From: Epibacterium ulvae
GTDB taxonomy: Bacteria > Pseudomonadota > Alphaproteobacteria > Rhodobacterales > Rhodobacteraceae
NCBI RefSeq assembly: GCF_900102795.1
Contig: NZ_FMWG01000001.1
Span: 458,623 to 522,622, forward strand
DNA: 64,000 nt
Direction: 5' to 3'
Shown here one piece after another: positions 1 through 8,121 of this stretch (its first letter is position 1; each line of letters opens with the position of its first letter). The position numbers were made by a program, and so were the translations under genes. Under the pieces are notes generated by a model. The model searched no databases. It saw nothing but the letters and a program-made list of their open reading frames with translations, and was not told the origin of the DNA.

Positions 1-1
1 T

Positions 2-754
2 TATTCTGCCGCTATTCATGAGCAGAAAAATTCTAATCAGGTCTCGCTCTTTGGGGAAGCAGGGGATGATCTGCCGGAGCCGCGCATGGCAGGTGTTCCG
101 GATTGGTTGCCAGCGGAACGGCTTGCTGAAGAGTTTCGCGCGATTGGGTTTTACCTGTCCGGTCATCCTTTGGATGACTATATGCCTGCGCTGAAGCGCA
201 AAGATGTTATGACGTTGGATGAGGTCGAAGCAAAAGCAGCGCGAGGGCCATTTATGGCAAAAATGGCGGGTGTTGTTGCTGGGCGGCAAGAGCGCAAATC
301 CGCGCGCGGAAACAGGTTCGCTTTTGCGCAATTGTCAGACCCTTCAGGGGCCTTTGAGGTAACGCTGTTTTCTGAAGTGCTGGAAAAATCGCGCGAGTTT
401 CTGGATACGGGGTCTAAGGTCGTCATTACGGCAGAAGCCACGATGGAAAGTGATCAGTTAAAATTGCTGATCCGTTCTGTCGGACCTGTGGATGCTGCTA
501 TTGCAGATGCCGGACGCAGCTCATTGCGGCTTTATCTGGATGATGCCAGCGCGGTCCCTACCATTGCACGTGTCTTAGAAGATGCCAAATCAGCCGCCCG
601 TTCTGCATCTCCGGGTGAGATCTATGTATATCTACAAGATCCAAAGCTGCCCGGCGATGTAGAGATGGATCTTGGTCAGATGTTTCCGATCAACCCACAG
701 ATCAAAGGCGCGCTGAAATCACTGGATGGTGTTTTGGATGTTGAAGAAATTTAG
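2..754 (+). CDS. dnaE: DNA polymerase III alpha subunit, C-terminal part (5' truncated by window)
   Basis: The reading frame is open from base 2, so the gene starts before the window. The visible 250 residues begin with a QVSLFGE motif, typical of the linker before the C-terminal domain. An OB-fold follows (roughly residues 85-165, containing AGVVAGRQERKSARGNRFAF) and then the C-terminal tail of replicative DnaE. The protein is the catalytic subunit of the replicative polymerase. The OB-fold contacts single-stranded DNA and the tail contacts tau and the clamp; this is family knowledge. The gene converges on the nsrR-like gene, and their stop codons overlap by a few bases (751-754). The assignment is firm although the polymerase core lies outside the window. 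Confidence 0.93.
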   Translation, partial: YSAAIHEQKNSNQVSLFGEAGDDLPEPRMAGVPDWLPAERLAEEFRAIGFYLSGHPLDDYMPALKRKDVMTLDEVEAKAARGPFMAKMAGVVAGRQERKSARGNRFAFAQLSDPSGAFEVTLFSEVLEKSREFLDTGSKVVITAEATMESDQLKLLIRSVGPVDAAIADAGRSSLRLYLDDASAVPTIARVLEDAKSAARSASPGEIYVYLQDPKLPGDVEMDLGQMFPINPQIKGALKSLDGVLDVEEI

Positions 755-1191
755 GGCAGCAGATCATCAGTGTTTTTGAGGCCAAAATCTAAAGGCGACA
801 ATAAAATATCGGCCAGCGTGTAACGGTCCAGCACCGCGAGAAAGGCACTCTGCGCTTCAATCAGGGGCGATTTAAGGCGGCAGGTTCCTGTGATTACACA
901 TTTGTTTTGGGGGCGCATGCATTCTACCAGACCGAAATCAGGTTCAATAGCGCGTGTTACTGTGCCAAGGTTAATCTGTTCAGGGGCGTGGGCTAAGCGC
1001 AGGCCTCCAGATCTGCCACGTTGAGCGACTAAAATCCCGGCTTGTGTGAGATTGGTTGCCACTTTTTTTACCGTACCATGGGGCAGATTGTAGAATGTCA
1101 CGACCTCTTCCACTTTGATGATGCGGTCAGGATGCGACCCAGCAAAGATGAGCGTGCGAAACGCAATATCTGTCATATCAGTCAAGCGCAT
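751..1191 (-). CDS. nsrR: Rrf2-family Fe-S transcriptional regulator, NsrR-like
   Basis: This 146-aa protein has an N-terminal winged helix (residues 1-70; RGRSGGLRLA is the Rrf2 wing motif). Three cysteines at positions 91, 98 and 104 follow in a C-x6-C-x5-C pattern, as in NsrR, where they hold a nitric-oxide-sensitive Fe-S cluster. It is divergent from hmp across a 158-bp AT-rich spacer with two candidate operators. This fits the known role of NsrR as repressor of the NO-detoxifying flavohemoglobin. Other Rrf2 members (IscR, RirA) share the fold, but the hmp neighbour favours NsrR. The function is inferred from motif and context. Confidence 0.85.
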   Translation of the reverse strand: MRLTDMTDIAFRTLIFAGSHPDRIIKVEEVVTFYNLPHGTVKKVATNLTQAGILVAQRGRSGGLRLAHAPEQINLGTVTRAIEPDFGLVECMRPQNKCVITGTCRLKSPLIEAQSAFLAVLDRYTLADILLSPLDFGLKNTDDLLP

Positions 1192-1279
1192 TGCTTAGGC
1201 TCCTTGTGAAGTCAAACCTTGGCCTAATGCCGCAGGCTGAAAGTGAACAGGGGGTGCGACAGATTGTCTGCCACTAAAG

Positions 1280-1333
1280 AGGTATATTGAATATCTGATT
1301 TGGAATGCTCATAAAATAGATACATAAAATATC
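1280..1333. promoter_or_regulatory. Candidate NsrR operators in the nsrR-hmp divergent promoter
   Basis: Two imperfect AT-rich palindromes lie in the spacer: AGGTATATTGAATATCT at 1280-1296 (arms AGRTAT/ATAYCT) and GATACATAAAATATC at 1319-1333 (arms GATA/TATC). Each is the size of an Rrf2 dimer site. The second lies only 16 bp before the hmp start codon, where a bound repressor would block transcription or initiation. The sites were read by eye; binding by the neighbouring regulator is inference. Confidence 0.5.
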
Positions 1334-1349
1334 CATTATGGAGAGCCCT

Positions 1350-2534
1350 ATGACTGCCCCGTTAAGCGAAGCGACTTTAGCCACTATCGAAGCCACTGTA
1401 CCTGCATTGGAAGCTGCAGGGGGGCAGGTGGTTCAGCGTTTGTATCATCACTTGTTAGCAGATCCCGAAATTCGGTCTTTGTTCAACATGTCGCATCAGG
1501 AAGGAGAGTCTCCGCAGCATAAGGCCCTTGCAGGAGCAATTTTGGCATATGCGCAAAACATCCGTCAGCCTCAGGTCTTGGCAGCTGCAATTGAGCGGAT
1601 CGCACAAAAACATGTGGCCTTGCAAATCATGCCACATCATTATGATGCGGTGGAAAAAGCATTGATGGCTGCGCTTGGTGATGTGCTTGGTGAGGCCGCA
1701 ACGCCAGAGATTGCTGCAGCCTGGCAGACGGCTTATCGGTTTCTCGCTTCTGTTCTTATTGATCGTGAAAAGACACTCTATGAGGCAAGCGCATCAGCGC
1801 CTGGGGGGTGGGACGGCTGGCGCCGTTTTATGATTACTGAAAAACATCAGGAAACCGCTGAAATTGCGTCATTTGTATTGAAACCTGTCGATGGCGGTGC
1901 CGTTGCAAAGCATTTGCCGGGGCAATACCTGACAGTGCTGCTGTCCATAACAGAAGTGGAGACCGTACGCCGAAACTACTCAATCTCGTGTGCTCCAAAT
2001 GGGGATGCATATCGGATCACGGTCAAGCACGCGCCACAGGGCAAGGCTTCAGGCTGGTTGCATACAGTGGCACAAGTGGGCGATGAAATTGATGTGGCTG
2101 CGCCTGCGGGACATTTTTATCTGGATCTGAAAGACAAATCTGAGGTGGTTCTTGTGTCTGGCGGCGTTGGATTGACGCCTATGATTTCCATGTTGGAAGC
2201 AACATCTGGAGCAGGTGTGCCGATCACTTATATTCATGCTGCGCGCAGTGGAACGCATCACGCAATGGGCGCGCACCATCGGGCGTTGGCTGATCGCTCG
2301 GTGGTGTTTTACGATACGCCAGAGGCCGCCGATGCGGTTGGCGTGGATTATGAACACAAAGGTCAGATCTCTGCGGATTGGCTGGCTGACGAGACCAAGT
2401 CAAAGACAGCAGATTACTATATCTGCGGTCCAACCCCATTTATGCGTTCGATTGTTACGGGGTTAAAGGCGCGTGGTGTTGCTGCAGAACGCATTCATTA
2501 TGAATTCTTTGGCCCTGAAAGCGAATCTTTCTAA
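1350..2534 (+). CDS. hmp: Flavohemoglobin, nitric oxide dioxygenase
   Basis: This 394-aa protein has the standard Hmp layout. The globin domain covers residues 1-135, with the proximal-histidine region IAQKHVALQIMPHHY. An FAD-binding ferredoxin-reductase domain follows (RRNYSIS, about residue 205), then an NAD-binding domain (SGGVGLTPM) and the C-terminal YEFFGPE. It oxidises NO to nitrate with O2 and NAD(P)H. An in-frame ATG at 1338 gives four extra residues. The ATG at 1350 is preferred because GGAGAG lies just upstream and the protein then begins like family members (MTAPLS). It is divergent from the NsrR-like gene and probably repressed by it. Confidence 0.95.
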   Translation: MTAPLSEATLATIEATVPALEAAGGQVVQRLYHHLLADPEIRSLFNMSHQEGESPQHKALAGAILAYAQNIRQPQVLAAAIERIAQKHVALQIMPHHYDAVEKALMAALGDVLGEAATPEIAAAWQTAYRFLASVLIDREKTLYEASASAPGGWDGWRRFMITEKHQETAEIASFVLKPVDGGAVAKHLPGQYLTVLLSITEVETVRRNYSISCAPNGDAYRITVKHAPQGKASGWLHTVAQVGDEIDVAAPAGHFYLDLKDKSEVVLVSGGVGLTPMISMLEATSGAGVPITYIHAARSGTHHAMGAHHRALADRSVVFYDTPEAADAVGVDYEHKGQISADWLADETKSKTADYYICGPTPFMRSIVTGLKARGVAAERIHYEFFGPESESF

Positions 2535-2556
2535 GGAGCGGACAACAAAGCGCTGC

Positions 2557-2751
2557 TTAATAGTGCGGCGGTCGTTCATCGCCAAAGACCACTCCGCCGC
2601 CCGCATCGCTTTCACGTTGGGCTTCGCGTTCCATCAACATTTGGACACGACGCTGCAGCAATGCGATATCTGTCTGTTGCTGTGCGACAATTGTGCTCAT
2701 CTCATCCAGATTACGGGTGAGGTGGGCAATTTGTTCTTCCAGATGCTGCAT
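2557..2751 (-). CDS. slyX: SlyX family protein
   Basis: A 64-aa protein with an N-terminal heptad-rich coiled coil ([15 protein letters not shown] onward) and the conserved SlyX tail ending in PPHY. The biochemical role of SlyX is unknown. It is convergent with hmp (22-bp gap) and divergent from hisS. The length matches the family, and the coiled coil plus tail make the call reliable despite the small size. Confidence 0.85.
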   Translation of the reverse strand: MQHLEEQIAHLTRNLDEMSTIVAQQQTDIALLQRRVQMLMEREAQRESDAGGGVVFGDERPPHY

Positions 2752-2951
2752 TTATCAATCTCCAAGAGCGGCGGGCACCTTCTGATAGGGTGTTTGCGGG
2801 GTGGGGTCTATGGCTTGTCTGCAGAATGGTTTCCCGTGAAACGTTGAATGCATGGCGGATTTACTCTGGATTGGCATGCACGACTTGCCGCTTGGGCGTG
2901 CATGGGCTAGACGCGGAGCCACGTTTTATCACCACCTGCGAGGAGGCCGAG

Positions 2952-4439
2952 ATGGCCAAGATCAAGAAGCAACCCCGTCCCAAGGCGCAGACGCCGAAGG
3001 GGTTTCGTGATTATTTTGGAGCAGAGGTAAGCCAGCGCACAGAGATGTTGCAGGCGATAGCAGGTGTGTATCATCATTATGGCTTTGACGCACTGGAGTC
3101 TTCGGCTGTTGAAACCGTAGAGGCGCTGGGCAAGTTCCTGCCTGATGTTGATCGTCCCAATGAAGGTGTCTTTGCGTGGCAGGAATTTGATGAGAACGAT
3201 AAGGGTGATTGGATGGCCCTGCGTTATGATCTCACTGCGCCTTTAGCACGGGTTTATGCCCAGCACCGCAATGACCTGCCCAACCCTTACCGTCGGTATG
3301 CGATGGGGCCTGTGTGGCGGAACGAAAAACCGGGCCCTGGTCGCTATCGCCAGTTTTATCAGTGTGATGCGGATACCGTCGGCACGGCTTCTATGGCGGC
3401 TGATGCTGAGATCTGCATGATGTTGTCAGACACGCTGGAAACCGTGGGTATTCCACGCGGTGACTATCTGGTGCGGGTCAACAATCGTAAAGTTCTGAAT
3501 GGCGTTTTGGAAGCAATGGGGCTTGCCGAAGATGATCCTAAGCGTGACGATGTGCTGCGCACGATCGATAAGTTTGACAAAGTTGGCGAAAGCGGCGTGC
3601 GCGAATTGCTGGGCAAAGGGCGTCTGGATGCGTCTGGTGCTTATATCGATGGCGTGGGGCTGGGAGACGCGCAAGCGGATCCAGTGATCGCCTTTTTGAC
3701 CTCCCGTGCGGATGATGTGGCAGGCACCATGGCCAATCTGCGTGCTGCTGTTGGCGGGAGCAAAGTTGGCGCTGATGGTATCGCTGAGTTGGAATTGATC
3801 GGTGAACTGGTAACAGCTGGTGGCTATAGCGCGGATCAGATCCTGATTGATCCCTCCATCGTACGTGGCCTTGGGTATTATACCGGTCCCGTGTTTGAAG
3901 CAGAGCTGACCTTTGAAATTCTGGATGAGAAGGGGCGCAAGCGTCAATTTGGATCTGTTTCCGGCGGTGGGCGTTATGATGGTTTGGTGAAACGTTTTAC
4001 CGGTCAGGAAGTGCCAGCGACTGGGGTTTCGATCGGTGTGGATCGCCTTTTGGCAGCTTTGCGCGAAAAGGGCAGGATTTCAGCGCAGGCCAAAGGGCCG
4101 GTTGTCGTCACTGTCATGGATCGTGACAGGATGGCTGATTATCAGGCCATCGTGGCTGAGCTGCGCAATGCAGGTATTCGGGCAGAGGTCTATCTTGGCA
4201 ACCCAAAGAATTTTGGGAACCAGCTGAAATACGCGGACAAGCGCAACTCTCCCGTTGCGGTTATTGAAGGCGGGGATGAAAAAGCACAAGGCATCATCCA
4301 GATCAAGGATTTGATTTTGGGAGCTAAGATTGCCGAAAATGCCACTCTGGAAGAGTGGAAAGAACGTCCCAGCCAGTTCACCGTACCCCGCGGCGATTTG
4401 ATCGCTAAGGTACGTGAAATCCTAGAAAGCCAGGATTAA
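2952..4439 (+). CDS. hisS: Histidyl-tRNA synthetase
   Basis: A 495-aa class II aminoacyl-tRNA synthetase that charges tRNA-His in the cytoplasm. The start of motif 1 is near PKGFRDYFG. Motif 2 is [20 protein letters not shown], a histidine-A region is at [10 protein letters not shown], motif 3 is around [10 protein letters not shown], and an anticodon-binding domain follows from about residue 390. The frame stays open back to 2790, but the ATG at 2952 has AGGAGG five bases upstream and the protein then starts [17 protein letters not shown], as usual for alphaproteobacteria. hisZ begins four bases after the stop, so hisS-hisZ-hisG form one unit. Confidence 0.96.
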   Translation: MAKIKKQPRPKAQTPKGFRDYFGAEVSQRTEMLQAIAGVYHHYGFDALESSAVETVEALGKFLPDVDRPNEGVFAWQEFDENDKGDWMALRYDLTAPLARVYAQHRNDLPNPYRRYAMGPVWRNEKPGPGRYRQFYQCDADTVGTASMAADAEICMMLSDTLETVGIPRGDYLVRVNNRKVLNGVLEAMGLAEDDPKRDDVLRTIDKFDKVGESGVRELLGKGRLDASGAYIDGVGLGDAQADPVIAFLTSRADDVAGTMANLRAAVGGSKVGADGIAELELIGELVTAGGYSADQILIDPSIVRGLGYYTGPVFEAELTFEILDEKGRKRQFGSVSGGGRYDGLVKRFTGQEVPATGVSIGVDRLLAALREKGRISAQAKGPVVVTVMDRDRMADYQAIVAELRNAGIRAEVYLGNPKNFGNQLKYADKRNSPVAVIEGGDEKAQGIIQIKDLILGAKIAENATLEEWKERPSQFTVPRGDLIAKVREILESQD

Positions 4440-4443
4440 GACC

Positions 4444-5532
4444 ATGGCAAATCGATCAGATATACTTTCTCGTGCGCAACGGTTTCGCACCAGTTTTGAA
4501 GCGGCGGGTGCGGTTTTGGTGGAGCCTCCGATCCTGCAGCCTTCCGATGCGCTTTTGGATCTATATGGCGAAGACATTCGTGCACGGGCTTATGTCACAT
4601 CAGATGCCTTGCGCGGCGAGCAGATGCTGCGCCCGGATTTTACGGTGCCTGTTGTTCAGATGCATATGCGCGAAGGCGCAGAACCTGCACGCTATACCTA
4701 TGCAGGGGAAGTGTTCCGGCGTCAGGAACAAGACACAGAGCGCGCCAATGAATATGTGCAAGTTGGGTATGAGGTCTTTGACCGTGTTAACCCAGCGGCG
4801 TCAGATGCAGAAGTGTTTGCACTGATCACATTGCAGCTTCGTGATCTGCCTCTGCGCGCCATCTGTGGTGATATTGGTATTTTAAAAGCCGCTGTGCAGG
4901 GTCTGAAAACGACGGACTTACGCAAGGCAGCGCTGATGCGCCACATATGGCGGCCGCGTCGTTTTAAATGCTTGCTTGATCAATTTTCGGGTCGCATCGA
5001 TGTGCATCCCAGCCGACAGGCGCTTCTCTCGACTGAGGGGTGTGTAACCGGGACGGCACCTGAAATCGGGAAGCGCAGCTCGGTTGATATAGATGCGCGA
5101 GTCGAACAATTGCGTGCCGATGCACAGGCACCTGCGATTGATGAGCATGAAGTCGCTGCGCTCGAAGCGCTTTTGAATGTGCGTGAGACGATCCCTTTTG
5201 CAATCGAACAGCTGCGCGATGTTGCTGTTGATTTACCTGCAATTTTACCTGCGCTGGAGCAGCTGGATGCGCGTGCAAATGCGATGCGCGCGCGTGGCAT
5301 TGATGTTGAGACGCTTGAATTCGAGGCCTCTTATGGGCGAACTTCGATGGAGTACTACGACGGGTTTGTCTTTGGCTTTTATGCCCGGGGGCGCCCTGAT
5401 CTGCCTGCCATTGCCTTGGGGGGGCGTTATGATGCGCTGACCCGTCAACTGGGGCAGGGGAGTGAAATTCCGGCGGTTGGCGGTGTCTTGCGTCCTGATC
5501 TCATCCTGCAGCTTGAGGAGGAGACAGTATGA
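4444..5532 (+). CDS. hisZ: ATP phosphoribosyltransferase regulatory subunit
   Basis: A 362-aa HisRS-like paralogue without synthetase function. It keeps the class II fold (RPDFTVPVVQMH, YAGEVFRRQE, and GGRYDAL near the end) but lacks the anticodon-binding domain. HisZ assembles with short-form HisG and makes it sensitive to histidine feedback. It lies directly after hisS and overlaps hisG by four bases, which implies translational coupling and fits the obligate HisZ-HisG complex. Confidence 0.93.
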   Translation: MANRSDILSRAQRFRTSFEAAGAVLVEPPILQPSDALLDLYGEDIRARAYVTSDALRGEQMLRPDFTVPVVQMHMREGAEPARYTYAGEVFRRQEQDTERANEYVQVGYEVFDRVNPAASDAEVFALITLQLRDLPLRAICGDIGILKAAVQGLKTTDLRKAALMRHIWRPRRFKCLLDQFSGRIDVHPSRQALLSTEGCVTGTAPEIGKRSSVDIDARVEQLRADAQAPAIDEHEVAALEALLNVRETIPFAIEQLRDVAVDLPAILPALEQLDARANAMRARGIDVETLEFEASYGRTSMEYYDGFVFGFYARGRPDLPAIALGGRYDALTRQLGQGSEIPAVGGVLRPDLILQLEEETV

Positions 5533-6221
5533 GCCTCAAACTTGGTGTACCGTCTAAAGGGCGGTTGATGGAAAAGACGTTTGACTGGTTTGCAAAGCGT
5601 GGTGTGACACTTTCACGTACTGGATCTGACCGTGAATATGCTGGTCGTGTGGATGGTATCGGCGGTGTTGAGCTGGTGCTTTTATCCGCAGGAGAAGTGC
5701 CACGGGAACTGGCTGTGGGAAACATTCATCTTGGTGTGACCGGAACGGACCTTGTTCATGAGAAACTTGCCCGTTGGGAACAGCAGGTTGAAGAAATTGC
5801 ACCGCTCGGCTTTGGACATGCTGATCTGATCTTGGCTGTGCCGCAGTTCTGGATTGACGTGGAAACGCTGGATGATCTGGATAGTGTCGCGGCGGAATTC
5901 CGTTCAAAATACGGTCATCGTTTGCGGATCGCGACAAAGTATCACCGTCTGGTGCGAGAATTCCTGACAGATACAGGTGTTGCGGATTACCAGCTGGTCG
6001 ACAGTCAGGGCGCGACTGAAGGGACTGTTAAGAATGAAACCGCTGAGATGATTGCGGATATCACTTCTACCGGTGAAACGCTGCGCGCGAACCATTTGAA
6101 AATCCTGTCCAATGGTTTGATCCTAAAGTCGCAAGCCACGATCTGGCGCAGTCGGGTTGCCTCCTATACCGCAGAAGAAAAAGACACGCTTAAGCAATTT
6201 ATCCAGATGCTTTCTGTCTAA
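5529..6221 (+). CDS. hisG: ATP phosphoribosyltransferase catalytic subunit, short form
   Basis: A 230-aa short-form HisG catalysing the first step of histidine synthesis (ATP + PRPP to phosphoribosyl-ATP). It begins LKLGVPSKGRLMEKT and carries the conserved GVTGTDLVHE and the DSQGATEGTVKNETAEMI segment that binds PRPP. The C-terminal regulatory domain of the long form is absent, which explains the adjoining hisZ. It starts inside the hisZ stop (ATGA-type overlap), and a hairpin terminator follows 15 bp after its stop. Confidence 0.95.
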   Translation: MSLKLGVPSKGRLMEKTFDWFAKRGVTLSRTGSDREYAGRVDGIGGVELVLLSAGEVPRELAVGNIHLGVTGTDLVHEKLARWEQQVEEIAPLGFGHADLILAVPQFWIDVETLDDLDSVAAEFRSKYGHRLRIATKYHRLVREFLTDTGVADYQLVDSQGATEGTVKNETAEMIADITSTGETLRANHLKILSNGLILKSQATIWRSRVASYTAEEKDTLKQFIQMLSV

Positions 6222-6236
6222 GCAAATCTGTTTGCC

Positions 6237-6275
6237 AAGGGCGCGTTTGAACAGTTTCAGGCGCGCCCTTTGTGT
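6237..6275 (+). terminator. Rho-independent terminator after hisG
   Basis: AAGGGCGCG (6237-6245) pairs perfectly with CGCGCCCTT (6262-6270), giving a 9-bp stem with a 16-nt loop. It is followed by a T-rich tract (TGTGTTTC). The position just after hisG and before an unrelated gene fits a transcription terminator for hisSZG. Confidence 0.75.
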
Positions 6276-6346
6276 TTCATGCTTGTACTTTTTGAGCGGA
6301 GCCGGTTTTGATGGCACGATAACGCAATCGCTCAAAGGACAGGCAA

Positions 6347-7465
6347 ATGGCAGGCCCACATGACACACGTTCCACAGTAGATTTGGGCGCTATGTTGCAT
6401 CTGCGGGGGCAAGCACTGGAAAAAGGTGCGCCTATTGCGCTGCCTTTGGTTTCTAGCTCTATGTATCATTTGCCTGGTTTACCAGATGGATCCGCGGCTT
6501 ATGGACGTGCGGACAATCCCACGTGGGAGCATCTGGAGCATATGCTTAGCCATTTGGAACAAGCAGAGGCGATTAGCTTTCCCTCTGGAATGGCAGCCAT
6601 CGCCGCGGCGTTATTTGCAACTCTCAAGACGGGGGATCGCCTGCTGATCCCGTCAGATGGGTATTATGTGACACGGCGTCTGTCTGATCGCTTTTTGTCT
6701 CGCCTTGGTGTTGAAATTGTAGAACGTCCGACTGCGCGATTCAGTGAAGGGGGCTTTGAAGGCTTTGCTGTTGTTTATTTAGAAACGCCGTCAAACCCTG
6801 GCCTTGATATGATGGATTTGGCTGCGGTTGCAGCGGATGTGCGGGCTGCAGGTGGGGTTACGATTGCAGACAACACAACGATGACGCCTTTGGGGCAGCG
6901 CCCGCTTGATCTTGGTATCGATATCGTTGTCGCTTCGGATACCAAAGCGATGGGGGGGCACTCTGATCTGCTCATGGGGCATATCGCCAGTCGTCGTTCC
7001 GACCTGATTGAAGCAATGAGAGAATGGCGGACATTTTCAGGCTCTATTCCTGGGGCGCAGCCGGCATGGTTGCTCCATCGCGGCATGGAGACGTTGGATG
7101 TACGGTTTGATCGTATGTGCACCTCTGCTCAAATCTTGGCAGAGCGCCTATCTGCGCTGCAAGGCGCACCAAAGCTGCGCTATCCAGGACTGCCTGGTGA
7201 TTCTGCCTATGTTTTGTCGCAGAAACAATGCCTGCGTCATGGGTTTTTGATGTCTTTGACCTTTGAGACTGAAGCCAAAGCAGAGGCCTTTATCAACACG
7301 TGTGCCTTGATCCGCCCAGCAACCTCATTTGGTGGTGTACATACGTCGGCTGAGCGTCGCGCACGTTGGGGCGATGCAGTCCCTGCGGGGTTTGTACGAC
7401 TTTCTGTTGGAGTGGAGCCTGTCGAGGAGCTGTGGAACGCAATTTGCGATGCTTTGCCTGATTAG
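6347..7465 (+). CDS. PLP-dependent Cys/Met metabolism enzyme (cystathionine beta/gamma-lyase-like)
   Basis: A 372-aa fold-type I enzyme of the Cys/Met metabolism PLP family. The internal-aldimine lysine sits in SDTKAMGGHSD, the usual SxTKxxxGHSD signature. GRADNPTWEHLEHMLSHLE and ISFPSGMAAI match the substrate- and cofactor-binding N-terminal part. Such enzymes cleave cystathionine or other sulfur amino acids; the exact substrate cannot be read from the sequence. It stands alone with its own leader, preceded by AAAGGACAGG. It ends 31 bp from the convergent DUF1489 gene. Confidence 0.85.
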   Translation: MAGPHDTRSTVDLGAMLHLRGQALEKGAPIALPLVSSSMYHLPGLPDGSAAYGRADNPTWEHLEHMLSHLEQAEAISFPSGMAAIAAALFATLKTGDRLLIPSDGYYVTRRLSDRFLSRLGVEIVERPTARFSEGGFEGFAVVYLETPSNPGLDMMDLAAVAADVRAAGGVTIADNTTMTPLGQRPLDLGIDIVVASDTKAMGGHSDLLMGHIASRRSDLIEAMREWRTFSGSIPGAQPAWLLHRGMETLDVRFDRMCTSAQILAERLSALQGAPKLRYPGLPGDSAYVLSQKQCLRHGFLMSLTFETEAKAEAFINTCALIRPATSFGGVHTSAERRARWGDAVPAGFVRLSVGVEPVEELWNAICDALPD

Positions 7466-7496
7466 GGTCTGGCAGCAAAGCCTGTGATAGATTTGC

Positions 7497-7928
7497 CTAG
7501 AGCACGCCAATTTCTGCAAGAGCTTGAGACAGCTCGGGAGGGAGTGGATCTTCGGTTGTGGATCCTTTTGTGAGATCCGCTGGACTATCTTCGGTTTTGA
7601 GATAGCGCCAGCCTTGAAAAGGGCGTTTGGGGGCGGTTTGTGTGCTGTGTACTTTAGGTTCCAGAACAATCGCGCAACGCCTTACGCCGTCTTCTGATGT
7701 TACCTCATCTAATCGTAAAATGCGTTGTCGACATTGGATCAACCCTTTGATGACCCAGTAAATTGAGCCACCATTCAGGAGTTCTGCTTCACGCTTTGGC
7801 CACATGCGGGTTATGTGGCGCGGGCAGCCATCTGTCCAATTCTTGCGATGAAGATCTTGCCAGGCCTGAAGGGTTTCCACGCTCTCGCTTCCTACTGAAA
7901 GTTTGACGAGGTTTACGGTCTTGTCCAC
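7497..7928 (-). CDS. DUF1489 family protein
   Basis: A 143-aa protein matching the alphaproteobacterial DUF1489 family. It has the conserved core TRMWPKREAELLNGGSIYWV, then a Q-CRQRILRL segment and PKRPFQGWRYL. The function is unknown. It is a stand-alone gene, convergent with the lyase-like gene and divergent from nrdJ. Confidence 0.8.
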   Translation of the reverse strand: MDKTVNLVKLSVGSESVETLQAWQDLHRKNWTDGCPRHITRMWPKREAELLNGGSIYWVIKGLIQCRQRILRLDEVTSEDGVRRCAIVLEPKVHSTQTAPKRPFQGWRYLKTEDSPADLTKGSTTEDPLPPELSQALAEIGVL

Positions 7929-7960
7929 AGGTTATCCCCAGAGTCGTTCAACATGAATAC

Positions 7961-8007
7961 GAGTTATATATAGTAGCTCTAGAATTGCTGCAGACAAGGT
8001 CTTGTGG
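7961..8007 (+). promoter_or_regulatory. Tandem NrdR-like boxes upstream of nrdJ
   Basis: Two 16-bp sites resemble the NrdR box consensus acaCwAtATaTwGtgt. Site 1, 7961-7976, has the exact core TATATATAGT. Site 2, 7992-8007, carries the palindrome ACAAGG/TCTTGT. Their centres are exactly 31 bp apart, about three helical turns, which is the spacing known for paired NrdR boxes in front of ribonucleotide reductase genes. They lie 115-161 bp before the nrdJ start. The consensus and spacing are established knowledge; that NrdR acts here is inference. Confidence 0.7.
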
Positions 8008-8121
8008 TATTCTGAGAAAAGAATTGCTCGAGCAGTAAATTTCTCGTTGAGAAAATTCAAAGCTGCAGCTATCAGCTTCTGCTACTCTGACTGCCTCAAA
8101 TTCATAAGGAATCACACCCAA

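Noticed and set aside
3426..3947. 173-aa minus-strand open frame inside hisS
   Set aside because: Antisense shadow of a highly conserved synthetase gene.
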